The notes below the pieces were generated by a model. It did not search any database. It worked only from the letters and a program-made list of their open reading frames with translations, and was not told where the DNA came from. The position numbers and the translations under genes were made by a program. This document shows positions 43,188 through 53,421 of a DNA stretch of 64,000 nt, one piece after another (position 1 is the stretch's first letter; each line of letters opens with the position of its first letter). The DNA is taken from the NCBI RefSeq assembly GCF_001425745.1, contig NZ_LMDF01000006.1, positions 994,035-1,058,034 of the forward strand, given 5' to 3'. The stretch is from Caulobacter sp. Root343 (GTDB lineage: Bacteria > Pseudomonadota > Alphaproteobacteria > Caulobacterales > Caulobacteraceae).

Positions 43188-45431
43188 TTAAGGCGGCGAG
43201 GCTGGCGTCGTGCGTTTGACCACCGCGTCGCTGACAGCGCGCCATATATTCTCGGCAAAGACCGCGCCCACGAAGCAGGCTAGCAACAAGCCTGTCGGAC
43301 TGGTGCGGCCGCCCTCGGTGAAGATCTGCACGCCGGCCTTGCCCGCCAGGAAAACCGTGAAGGCCGCGCCGAGACCCGAAACGAATACCTTTGCCGGTGC
43401 GCCTGAAATAACATACTCCCGCTTGCCGTCCTCGATCCGCTCGACGACGAAGTTGCTGTGGCCCTCTGCGGCGCGACGATCCAGGGTAGCGAGCGCGATG
43501 TCGGCCTTCGACGCGACGGCTCTCGCGTCGTTCTCTTCATTCTGAGCGGCCTCCACCTCGACCTGGGCCGCATCGCGTTTCTTCGCGAGCGCTTCGAGTA
43601 CTGCCGCGGTCTTCGCATCGCTAGAATCTAGCGTTTTGGAATCCTCATCGTACTTGGCCTTCGATGCCTCGTACTTGGCCGTTGCGTCCAGCTTGGCTTG
43701 ACCTTTTTCCTTCAGCCGTACGTGTTCGGCATCTCTTTGCATACGCGCCAGGGTGAAGTCGGCCTCGGTAACCAAGGTTTCGTCCGGCCTGCCCAGCATG
43801 CGTATTGACGCGCCGAATAGGCCAAAGCCGATCAACCCGACGATCAGCACCGCGGAATCGGAGATATCCGCCATCCAGCCGTAGAGGACATTATTCATCG
43901 CGCCGCCCTGGCACGCCAGGCAACCGGCGTCGGTCTTAAGACCGGCTGACTTGGCGGTGATCGAGCAAGTCTCGCTGCAAATCACTGGCACCGGTGGCCA
44001 TGGGGCTTTCTCGACACTTGCCCTCGCCTTCTCGCACCTGCCCATGACGTCGGTCGCAAGGTCTGGCTGGATGACGCCCAGCGTCTTGTCGCCGAAACCG
44101 GCTTCGAGATCTGACAAGCCGATCATGCAGGCGCGGATGTCCGAGCGCGTCCTAAGAATGTCCGAGCGATACTGCGCCGAGACGGCGCTGACGTGATCTG
44201 AGAACTGATCGGCGGTCGCGACGCGTTTGAAACTCGTGGCCTGCCGCAGGGCGGCCGCTTCGTATCCCGCTCGCCAAGCTTCGAGGCCCGTGGTCAGCGC
44301 TCTCGCGTCGGTTACCGCGGCGTCTGCGTTCCTTAGCGTGTCGGCATAGTGATCGGGGACCGATGGCGCAGTTGGCGTCGCCTTATCTTTTTCCAAGGGC
44401 GGGGAGGCTGCGGCGAGGCTGTACCGCTTGAGTTTTCCAGCAACCTTGTCCAGGTCGACCTGCGAGCCCGGCGAGGCTTCCATGGCCGCCGCGCCGGCTT
44501 CCCGCAACTGCGTCTGGACGGCTGAGACTTCTGTGCCCTTCGAATCTAAGCCCAGCTTGAGCAGGGCGCCGAGCGAGAAGTAAGTCGCCGGAACCAGGAT
44601 TGACGCATAGAGGCACAGCGCAAGCCACTTGGGATAGTTCATCAAGGGGGGGCGGTTGGACGGTTTCGGCGCGCTTTTCGCGGGGGCATCGGGCTTCGCG
44701 TCCGGAACGGAGGCGGAGGGAGTGTCCTCCTTCACCTCCTTGGGCTCTCCGGGCGACATGGCGTCGTAGGATTGGACCAGTGCGCGCGCCAAGAACAGGA
44801 TCGCCGCGAACACGAAGAAGAACCAGATCCATGCGGCGCTGTCGGCTTTGCTGTCTTTGGTCGCGTCATAGATGAGCAGCGAAAGATTGGCGAACAGCTC
44901 GGCATTGGCCTGGTTTCCGTAGATGTCGACGGCGACGCTTCTGGATTTAGCAGCAACGCGCGTGATGATTTCCTCGCCAGCCTTCTTCCCCTTAGTCCGC
45001 ATCAGGCCCACGACGGCGTCTTCGGCCAAGGCGTTCTTCGCCGCCGCCAACTGGGGCGTGTAGACCGTGGCGGTGTAGACGGACGTCACCAACGTCTTTG
45101 CCGTCGAGGACACCACCTCGGGCGAGGCCAGCGCTGCCAGCAGTAGGGCCAAGACAACAGAAGCGGATCGCGCGCCGGCTTTATTGCCGTCTGGTTGCCC
45201 GATCAGGTTCTTGGCGAAGTCGAACAGCACCAGGACGACGACCGAGACGCCGGATAGCAGCATCATCCAGACGCCCAGCAGGCGCGCGCCCACGTCCCAT
45301 CCAAAGAAGGCCAGCAAGGCGCCCAGGAAGAACAGGATGCCAAGCAGGACGAGCCGCCATCGCTCGGACGCGCCGTTAGCAATAGCTTCCGAAAGGCTCT
45401 TGGCCGTCTTCCGTAGATTGTCGCCGCTCAT
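43188..45431 (-). CDS. Orphan 747-residue multi-pass membrane protein
   Basis: The protein has about eight hydrophobic helices: near residues 24-46, 50-72, 90-106, 198-218, 266-290, 530-552, 680-700 and 708-727. A helical soluble region of about 240 residues follows the fifth helix. It ends in a four-cysteine cluster (VICSETCSI, then GCLACQGG). A charged coiled coil of about 120 residues lies between helices six and seven (KLDATAKYEASKAKYDEDSK). Codon use is less GC-biased than in neighbours and the upstream region is AT-rich, suggesting relatively recent acquisition. No family recognised. It ends beside a metallopeptidase gene and diverges from the thiC leader. Confidence 0.75.
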   Translation of the reverse strand: MSGDNLRKTAKSLSEAIANGASERWRLVLLGILFFLGALLAFFGWDVGARLLGVWMMLLSGVSVVVLVLFDFAKNLIGQPDGNKAGARSASVVLALLLAALASPEVVSSTAKTLVTSVYTATVYTPQLAAAKNALAEDAVVGLMRTKGKKAGEEIITRVAAKSRSVAVDIYGNQANAELFANLSLLIYDATKDSKADSAAWIWFFFVFAAILFLARALVQSYDAMSPGEPKEVKEDTPSASVPDAKPDAPAKSAPKPSNRPPLMNYPKWLALCLYASILVPATYFSLGALLKLGLDSKGTEVSAVQTQLREAGAAAMEASPGSQVDLDKVAGKLKRYSLAAASPPLEKDKATPTAPSVPDHYADTLRNADAAVTDARALTTGLEAWRAGYEAAALRQATSFKRVATADQFSDHVSAVSAQYRSDILRTRSDIRACMIGLSDLEAGFGDKTLGVIQPDLATDVMGRCEKARASVEKAPWPPVPVICSETCSITAKSAGLKTDAGCLACQGGAMNNVLYGWMADISDSAVLIVGLIGFGLFGASIRMLGRPDETLVTEADFTLARMQRDAEHVRLKEKGQAKLDATAKYEASKAKYDEDSKTLDSSDAKTAAVLEALAKKRDAAQVEVEAAQNEENDARAVASKADIALATLDRRAAEGHSNFVVERIEDGKREYVISGAPAKVFVSGLGAAFTVFLAGKAGVQIFTEGGRTSPTGLLLACFVGAVFAENIWRAVSDAVVKRTTPASPP

Positions 45432-45574
45432 TTCAGCCCCCCGACTGAATTCGCATATCGTCGTTATATCTATAGTAACTTTCGCCTGTGGTCCATAGAA
45501 TTAACCGCGATGGTTGTTTTTCATGCGTGCCCTTGACCTGTCCGTCAACCGGCCTAGTGTCCGCCTTCTGTTCA

Positions 45575-45663
45575 CCGGGGGGTCGCTCGCGCGGCTGAGA
45601 TTGGGCTTTCGCCCTGACCCGTAGAACCTGATCCGGGTCATGCCGGCGAAGGGAGGGAACGCG
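45575..45663 (+). promoter_or_regulatory. TPP riboswitch (THI element) upstream of thiC
   Basis: The conserved segments are GGCTGAGA (45593-45600), CCCGTAGAACCTGATCCGGG (45618-45637) and TCATGCCGGCGAAGGGA. Together these are the thi-box with helices P1-P5. A following hairpin GGACGGA...TCCGTCC (45663-45686) and the GAGGAG site 12 bases before thiC allow control of translation by thiamine pyrophosphate. Confidence 0.95.
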
Positions 45664-45732
45664 GACGGAGCCTGGTTTTCCGTCCGTCAGACCGATCCAA
45701 GCACGACACGTCCGGGTCTCCTTATCGCTTGA

Positions 45733-47583
<1,851 letters not shown>

Positions 47584-47630
47584 CGGTGATTTCACTGGCG
47601 CGGCGGTGGGGAGCGCTTCACCGTCGCGCC

Positions 47631-49028
47631 ATGAAACGCTTGAGTCTCCTGGCGGCGGTCGCCGTTCTCGCCGTCGCCACGCCGGTCCTGGCCGAAAGTC
47701 CGTTCTGGCCTGTCCAGGCCAAGGGCGGCGCGGTGGCGACGGAGTTGCGCGGCGCCTGGAAGTCGCGCGGCTACGGCTGGATCGTGCAGTTCGGTTCGGA
47801 CGGCTCGCAGCTGTTCCACACCGCTGGCGAGGCCTGCTATCCAGACCCGCGGCAGCAGTCCGATCCCGACGAGATCCTGAAGGTCTGGCGCTCCGAGGGG
47901 CAGGGGACGATCACCCTGGCTGGCGATGCATCGGGCGCCCGCTACCTGTTCGACCGCCTGCCCAACCTCCCCACCGCCTGTATCGGCGCGGCCGCCTGGA
48001 CGCCCGACCGCATCGTCGCGTTCGCCGCCGACACCTTCGCCGAGCTCTACCCGCGTTCGGCCGAGCGTGGCCTGGACTGGAAGGCGCGAAAGACCGCGGC
48101 CCTGGCCCAGGTTGGGCCAACCGCAACCGACTTCCAGCTGTGGTCGGCGCTGTCGGGCCTGATCGCCGGCCTGGATGATCCCCACGTCGAGCTGCATGGC
48201 ATGGTCGATGGCGCGCAGCGCGACCTCGAGCCTGGCGCTTCGCCCACCCTGACCCGCGTCACCGCCGCCGATCCGACCGGCGGCGAAAAGGTCTGGTTAC
48301 AGGCCTATCGCGAGGGGATCCTGACCCAGATCCTGGCGGGGCGAGGTCGCCAGGCGGCCAACAACCGGGTCTTCTGGGGCCGGGCCGAGGACATCGGCTA
48401 CCTGAACTTCATGACCATGGGCGGCTTCGCTCGCAACGCCGCGCCGGACGATCCCCGGCCGCTCGACGCGGTGCTGGACGAGGCGATGGCGGCCTTCGCC
48501 GGCGCGCGGGCGGTGATCGTCGACGTCAGCAACAACCGCGGCGGTTACGACACCATCAGCCAGGCCGTCGCCAGCCGCTTCGCCGACCAGTCGGTCCTGG
48601 CCTATTCGAAGATCGGCGTCGGGGCCAAGGCGCCGCTTCAACCGGTTCGGGTCGAGCCGGCCAGCGGGGAGCGCTTCACCGGCCCGGTCTATCTGGTCAC
48701 CAGCGACGTGACCGTCAGCGCCGGCGAGACCTTCACCCTGATGATGAAGGCCCTGCCGAATGTGAAGCAAGTGGGCGGGACCACCCATGGGGCGTTCTCG
48801 GACCAGCTGCCCAAGCCCCTGCCGAACGGCTGGGCCTTGGCCTTGCCCGCCGAACTCTACAAGGGGCCGAAGGGCGAGGACCTGGAGGGCCGGGGTCTCG
48901 CGCCCGACGTCCCTCTGGCGGTCTTTCCGGACGGCGACCTGGCCGGCGGCCACGCCAAGGCCATTCTGGAGCTGATGAAAGAAATTCGCGCCGGCGCGGT
49001 CCCGGCTGTCGGAACAGCGGGCCGCTGA
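47631..49028 (+). CDS. S41 family peptidase-like exported protein
   Basis: A 465-residue protein with a signal peptide (about residues 1-21, ending PVLA). The C-terminal half is an S41 (tail-specific protease/IRBP-type) domain. IGYLNFMTMGGFARN, AVIVDVSNNRGGYDTISQAV and the nucleophile loop VYLVTSDVTVSAGETFTLM (Ser of SAGE) are visible, then THGAFSDQLPKPLPNGW. The N-terminal 170 residues contain RGAWKSRGYGWIVQFGSDGS and no PDZ domain is evident. The frame is open from 47586; the ATG at 47631 begins the signal. Its substrate is unknown. Confidence 0.82.
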   Translation: MKRLSLLAAVAVLAVATPVLAESPFWPVQAKGGAVATELRGAWKSRGYGWIVQFGSDGSQLFHTAGEACYPDPRQQSDPDEILKVWRSEGQGTITLAGDASGARYLFDRLPNLPTACIGAAAWTPDRIVAFAADTFAELYPRSAERGLDWKARKTAALAQVGPTATDFQLWSALSGLIAGLDDPHVELHGMVDGAQRDLEPGASPTLTRVTAADPTGGEKVWLQAYREGILTQILAGRGRQAANNRVFWGRAEDIGYLNFMTMGGFARNAAPDDPRPLDAVLDEAMAAFAGARAVIVDVSNNRGGYDTISQAVASRFADQSVLAYSKIGVGAKAPLQPVRVEPASGERFTGPVYLVTSDVTVSAGETFTLMMKALPNVKQVGGTTHGAFSDQLPKPLPNGWALALPAELYKGPKGEDLEGRGLAPDVPLAVFPDGDLAGGHAKAILELMKEIRAGAVPAVGTAGR

Positions 49029-49066
49029 GCGTCCTTGTGTCGTCAACGACGAACAAGGAGGACGTC

Positions 49067-49420
49067 ATGGCCTATGTCGATGGTTTCGTGGTTCCCGTGC
49101 CCAAGGACAAGCTGGAGGCCTACAAGGCCCTGGCCCAGAAGGGCTGCGACATCTGGTTGGAGCACGGGGCGCTGTCCTATGTGGAGTGCGTCGCCGACGA
49201 CGTGCCCTACGGTGAGCTGACCTCATTCCCCCGCGCGGTGCAGGCGACCGACGACGAGATCGTGATCTTCTCGTGGATCACCTATGCCGACCGCGCCAGC
49301 CGCGACGCGGTGATGGCCAAGGTGATGGCCGACGAGCGCCTGAAGGCCGACACGGCCAGCATGCCGTTCGACGGTAAGCGGATGATCTTCGGCGGCTTCC
49401 AGGCCTTCATCGAGCGCTGA
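49067..49420 (+). CDS. DUF1428 family protein
   Basis: A 117-residue YbaA-type dimeric alpha/beta-barrel-like protein starting AYVDGFVVPVPKDKLEAYKA. It contains GALSYVECVADDVPYGELTS, IVIFSWITYADRASRDAV and MPFDGKRMIFGGFQ, which are hallmark DUF1428 patterns. AAGGAGG lies 6 bases before the ATG at 49067, which decides the start. Function unknown. Confidence 0.87.
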   Translation: MAYVDGFVVPVPKDKLEAYKALAQKGCDIWLEHGALSYVECVADDVPYGELTSFPRAVQATDDEIVIFSWITYADRASRDAVMAKVMADERLKADTASMPFDGKRMIFGGFQAFIER

Positions 49421-49536
49421 CGCGCTAAGGTTGCGCCGCTCGCGCGGGCGACCGCCGAGCGGCGCGTAATCCCGTCATCTGGGATGAGCGGCGGAACGCT
49501 CGCGGGCTTTGTTTCTTGCTTGCAACATCGTTTCCG

Positions 49537-49634
49537 GCGTCACACGTCCACGTCGAAAATGTGACGTTATTTCAACGCTTGAGCGGCTGAAAGGCGCTCA
49601 AGCGCACACCCGTGTGCGGTTTATGCCGCATTGC
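49537..49634. promoter_or_regulatory. Hairpin-rich region upstream of the TonB-dependent receptor
   Basis: The 329-base gap 49421-49749 holds in order CGTCACA-N15-TGTGACG (49538-49566), the perfect 10-bp inverted repeat CGCTTGAGCG/CGCTCAAGCG (49576-49604), CGCACAC-CC-GTGTGCG (49602-49618 region) and GCGG-N6-CCGC. It may be a structured mRNA leader or a set of operators. I assign no known element. Confidence 0.45.
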
Positions 49635-49699
49635 CTTTTCTTAATTCCGGGGAGCGTTGCGGTGAAGCTCGCGGGCCCGTAAGGAGGATCAACCCAGCG

Positions 49700-49753
49700 T
49701 TGGCGCCGCGAAGCGTCGGCGTCCTCGCCACCCGCTTCCGTGGGCCTGTATGA
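49700..49753 (+). other. Possible 17-codon leader ORF coupled to the TonB-dependent receptor
   Basis: AAGGAGG at 49681-49687 is followed by TTG at 49700. The frame encodes MAPRSVGVLATRFRGPV and stops at TGA 49751-49753, overlapping the receptor ATG (ATGA). The receptor ATG itself lacks a Shine-Dalgarno, so coupling is plausible. A frameshift from the true start is an alternative. Confidence 0.35.
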
Positions 49754-52524
49754 CCCTTTCGACCCTGCTTTTTTACGGTCTGGCCGCCGTCGCGTTCGAT
49801 CCGGTGACGGGGGGCGCGAACGCGCTGCTCGCGGCGCCGACCGAGGCGTTCGCCGAGGACGACCAGAAGAAGCCCCAGGTCAAGGACGACGGTCCGACCG
49901 AGGTCGATGGCCTCACCATCGAGGCTCAGAAGCGCGGCAAGGTCGACAGCGACATCCCGCCGGATCTGGAACTGAACGCCGAGGAGATCCAGAGCCTCGG
50001 CGCGGCGAATATCGTCGAGCTGCTGACCATCCTGGCTCCCCAGACCACCAGCACGCGCGGCCGCGACGGCGGCGGCGGGCCGGTGATGCTGATCAACGGT
50101 CGCCGCATCTCGGGCTTCCAGGAAATGCAGGGCATCCCGCCCGAGGCGATCGAGAGGTGGCAGGTGTTCCCTGAGGAGGTCGCGCTCAGCTACGGCTACA
50201 AGGCCGACCAGCGGGTCGTGAACATCATCCTCAAGAAGAACTACAACGCCCTGATGGCCCAGGCGGCGGCCACGGTCGCCACCGACGGCGGCCGGGTGGT
50301 GCCCAACCTCAACGGCAATCGCCTGAACATCAACGGCGACAAGCGCTGGAACGTCGACGTCTCGCTGCAGCATGACCCCTACCTGCTGGAGACCGATCGC
50401 GACATTATCCGTACGCCCAACGGCCAGCCGTTCGACCGGGTCGGCAATATCAGCGGCGTGGCTGGCGCGGAAATCGACCCGGCGCTGTCCGCCTTGGCGG
50501 GGAGCACGGTCACCTTCGCTGGCGCGCCGAGCTCCGCCCTGGTCGGACGGGCCAGCCTGGCCGACTTCGCGTCCGGCGCGGGACGCTACAACACCGGCGA
50601 CCTGACCGCGTCGCGCACGCTGATGAACAAGGTCGACCGCGGCACGCTGCGCGGCTCGGTGACCCGCGACATCAACAAGAAGATCCAGCTGACCCTGACC
50701 GGCAATCTCGAGGACACCAGCAGCCGCGCGCTGCTGGGGTTGCCGGGCGTGACCTTCACCCTGCCGGCGGGCAGTCCGTTTTCACCGTTCTCGAGGGCCG
50801 TGACCGGCTATCGCTACATCGACGCGCCGGGCGCCATGGTGCGCGACGTCGACACCCTGCGCACCCAGGCCAGCATGGCGGCCAATGGCCGGATCAGCGA
50901 CTGGCGCTGGAACTTCACGGGCGACGTCGACCGAATCAAGACCGACACGACGACGGGGCGCGGCCTGGACGCCTCGGCCTTCCAAGCGGCGGTGGCGGCC
51001 GGCGATCCGGCCGTCAATCCGTTCGGGGTGATCCCGGCCAACCTCTACAAGTACGCCGCGGCCGACACGGCCCATTCGGTCTCGACCTCGGCCAGCGCCG
51101 AGGTCGTCCTGAGCGGCAACCTGTTCCAGCTGCCCGCCGGCGGCCTGCAGACGACGCTGAAGGTTGGGGCCGATACCCGCGCGCTCGACTCCAGGACCGT
51201 CCGCTCGGGCGTGACCACGACGCGCGACATAACCCGCAACCGCGAAAGCGTTCAGACCAGCTTCAACCTGCCGATCACCAGCACGCGGCAGAACTTCCTG
51301 GCCAAGGCGGGCGACCTCTCGGCCAACGTCAATCTCGGCTACGAGGACCTGTCCGACCTGGGCGGGCTGACCACCGTGGGCGGCGGGCTCAACTGGTCGC
51401 CGTTCAAGCCGATCAGCTTCGTCGCCAGCTACACCGAGGAAGAGGGCGCGCCCTCGACCAACCAGATCAACGATCCGGTGGTGGTGACCCCGAACGTCTC
51501 GGTGTTCGACTTCACGACCGGCCAGACGGTGATCATCTCCCGCACCGACGGCGGCAACGCCGCCCTTCGCAACGACAACCGCCAGGTCCAGAAGCTGGGC
51601 GTGAACTACAAGCCGTTCGAGAAGGTCGAGCTGACGTTCAACGCCACCTACACGCGGGCCCAGACCAAGAACATGATCGCCTCGTTCCCGTCGATCACGC
51701 CGGACCTGGAGGCCGCGTTCCCGGATCGCTTCACGCGCGACGCCACCGGACGCCTGCTGTCGATCGACGCGCGGCCGGTCAATTTCGCCAGCGCGGAGTC
51801 CGAGAACATTCGCTGGGGCTTTAACCTGTTCAAGCCGGTCGGTCAGCCGACCCCCGGCGCGGCGGGCGGTCCCGGCGGCGGTCCCGGCGGCGGTCGCGTC
51901 GGCGGCGGCCCGGGTGGGGGTGGTCCGGGCGGCGGCGGCGGGATGATGCGCTTCGGCGGACCGGGCGGCGGCCCAGGTGGCGGCGGGCCCGGCGGGTCCG
52001 GCGGCGGAGCTCCGTCCTTCAGGGTCCAGCCCGGTCAGGGCATATTGCAGCTGTCGGTCTATCACACCTGGCGCCTGACCGACGAGATCACCGTCCGCAA
52101 GGGCCTGCCGGTCCTCGACCAGCTGGACGGCTCGGCGATCGGCGCGCGCGGCGGCCAGGCGCGCCACGAGGTGCAGGTCAACGGCAGCTACTTCAAGAAC
52201 GGCCTCGGGGCCCGCTTCAACGCCGCCTGGAAGGCCTCGACCTGGGTCAACGGCGGGGCGACCGGTGGTCAGACCCTCTACTTCTCGGACCTGGCCGTCG
52301 TCGGCGTGAACGTCTTCGCCAATTTCGGCGTCCCGGCTCGCAAGAAGGCGGTCGAGCGGTTCCCGATCCTGAAGGGCGCGCAGGTGTCGCTGAACTTCGA
52401 CAACCTGCTCGACGCCAAGCAGACGGTCCGCGACCAGAACGGCGCGACGCCCCAGGCCTATCAGCGCGACTACCTCGACCCGCTGGGCCGCACGGTGCGC
52501 TTCAGCTTCCGCAAGCTGATGTAG
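49750..52524 (+). CDS. TonB-dependent outer-membrane receptor
   Basis: A 924-residue receptor. An N-terminal hydrophobic export segment covers about residues 3-36, ending EAFA. The plug domain is at about 60-180 (ELNAEEIQSLGAANIVELLT, GGPVMLINGRRISGF, GYKADQRVVNIILKK). A beta-barrel domain ends with the terminal phenylalanine-rich strand TVRFSFRKLM. Residues about 702-757 are an unusual Gly/Pro-rich stretch (PGGGPGGGRVGGGPGGGGPG) within the barrel, likely a flexible surface loop. No TonB box was identified with certainty. The transported substrate cannot be deduced; no sugar or siderophore genes adjoin it. Confidence 0.88.
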   Translation: MTLSTLLFYGLAAVAFDPVTGGANALLAAPTEAFAEDDQKKPQVKDDGPTEVDGLTIEAQKRGKVDSDIPPDLELNAEEIQSLGAANIVELLTILAPQTTSTRGRDGGGGPVMLINGRRISGFQEMQGIPPEAIERWQVFPEEVALSYGYKADQRVVNIILKKNYNALMAQAAATVATDGGRVVPNLNGNRLNINGDKRWNVDVSLQHDPYLLETDRDIIRTPNGQPFDRVGNISGVAGAEIDPALSALAGSTVTFAGAPSSALVGRASLADFASGAGRYNTGDLTASRTLMNKVDRGTLRGSVTRDINKKIQLTLTGNLEDTSSRALLGLPGVTFTLPAGSPFSPFSRAVTGYRYIDAPGAMVRDVDTLRTQASMAANGRISDWRWNFTGDVDRIKTDTTTGRGLDASAFQAAVAAGDPAVNPFGVIPANLYKYAAADTAHSVSTSASAEVVLSGNLFQLPAGGLQTTLKVGADTRALDSRTVRSGVTTTRDITRNRESVQTSFNLPITSTRQNFLAKAGDLSANVNLGYEDLSDLGGLTTVGGGLNWSPFKPISFVASYTEEEGAPSTNQINDPVVVTPNVSVFDFTTGQTVIISRTDGGNAALRNDNRQVQKLGVNYKPFEKVELTFNATYTRAQTKNMIASFPSITPDLEAAFPDRFTRDATGRLLSIDARPVNFASAESENIRWGFNLFKPVGQPTPGAAGGPGGGPGGGRVGGGPGGGGPGGGGGMMRFGGPGGGPGGGGPGGSGGGAPSFRVQPGQGILQLSVYHTWRLTDEITVRKGLPVLDQLDGSAIGARGGQARHEVQVNGSYFKNGLGARFNAAWKASTWVNGGATGGQTLYFSDLAVVGVNVFANFGVPARKKAVERFPILKGAQVSLNFDNLLDAKQTVRDQNGATPQAYQRDYLDPLGRTVRFSFRKLM

Positions 52525-52620
52525 GGCTCAGCTTCTCGCTGCATCGTCCTAAACCCGCCCTTAAGCTGTGAGGCGCACGCTCCTTCTCGAACGGCGCTAT
52601 CGGCCGGATCGGAGGCCGTC

Positions 52621-53007
52621 ATGGCGATCATGACTTCCAGCACCCGCCGCACCGGCGACCATTTCGAGCCCAACGACGGTGATCCCCAGGTTCAGCGCCG
52701 GTTGCGCGGCTATCTGGAGCAGATCGACTACACCGCCTTCGCCTCGAACAAGGCGGTGCTGGGCGCGACCGCGCCCTACGTCGATGGTGAGCGGTTCCAG
52801 CGCCTGGCCGTCGCGGTCGCCACCGCGCGCGCCAAGTGGGTGGCCGAGGCGGCATCGATCGCCGATGCGGGCGCCAGCCTCTCCGAGGCCCAGGTCGCGC
52901 AGTTGACCCATCTGCGTTCGGCCTTCGAGGAGCTGTCGGCGGCCTATGAGGCCACGCGGCGGATGGTCGAGCGCGGCTACGTCGCCTACCGACCCAGTCA
53001 AGGGTAA
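52621..53007 (+). CDS. Hypothetical helical protein
   Basis: A 128-residue soluble helical protein (YVDGERFQRLAVAVATARAK and QLTHLRSAFEELSAAYEATR). GGAGG lies 6 bases before the ATG at 52621. Its stop TAA is inside the palindromic operator that precedes the GIY-YIG gene. No family recognised. Confidence 0.65.
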   Translation: MAIMTSSTRRTGDHFEPNDGDPQVQRRLRGYLEQIDYTAFASNKAVLGATAPYVDGERFQRLAVAVATARAKWVAEAASIADAGASLSEAQVAQLTHLRSAFEELSAAYEATRRMVERGYVAYRPSQG

Positions 53008-53048
53008 TTTACCCGGATATTATTGACTTCAGATTTCGTCCGGGTAAA
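53002..53048. promoter_or_regulatory. TTACCC-type multi-half-site operator upstream of GIY-YIG and DUF2239 genes
   Basis: GGGTAA-T-TTACCC (53002-53014) is a perfect inverted repeat. A second 10-bp inverted repeat TTTACCCGGA (53008-53017) pairs with TCCGGGTAAA (53039-53048). Between them TTGACT (53023-53028) is a -35 candidate. Three TTACCC half-sites around a promoter suggest repressor binding, for example by a TetR- or MarR-type protein. Confidence 0.65.
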
Positions 53049-53085
53049 AGGCGCGCCACGAGGTTCGCTTCCCGAGGAGATTTGC

Positions 53086-53421
53086 ATGTCCGAACGCAAG
53101 GCGCTGCTGCGCGCCTACAAGGAACGCAAGGTCGAGGCCGGGATCTACGCCGTGCGTTGCGTCGCGACGGGCGAGGTGTGGATCGGCGCGACGCCGGACC
53201 TCTCCACCCGTCAGAACGGCGTCTGGTTCTCGTTGCGCCGGGACTCGCACCGGGAGCCGACGCTGCAGGCCGCCTGGAATGCGCACGGGCCCGACGCCTT
53301 CGCCTTCGAGCCGGTCGAGACGATCGACGCCGAGGGGCTGGACCGCTTCGGCCGCGCCGCGCGGTTGAAGGATCGCCGTGACCACTGGATCGAGACCCTG
53401 AACGCCAAGGGGCTGAACTGA
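53086..53421 (+). CDS. GIY-YIG nuclease family protein
   Basis: A 111-residue protein. AGIYAVRCVATGEVWIGATP carries the GIY...(Y/W)IG strand pair. A following STRQNG has the conserved Arg. It is a small stand-alone nuclease-like domain similar to those found near DUF2239 genes. The ATG at 53086 has GAGGAG upstream. Its stop overlaps the DUF2239 start by 1 base, so it is cotranscribed. It is expressed from the TTACCC-type promoter. Activity not tested by sequence alone. Confidence 0.82.
   Translation: MSERKALLRAYKERKVEAGIYAVRCVATGEVWIGATPDLSTRQNGVWFSLRRDSHREPTLQAAWNAHGPDAFAFEPVETIDAEGLDRFGRAARLKDRRDHWIETLNAKGLN

Noticed and set aside
45499-45515. CtrA half-site (TTAACC) in the thiC upstream region
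   Set aside because: A single half-site without a partner at 7 bases; thiC is explained by the TPP riboswitch.
49538-49566. Crp-type site (CGTCACA...TGTGACG)
   Set aside because: The order of the arms is inverted and the 15-base spacer is too long for the TGTGA-N6-TCACA Crp site.
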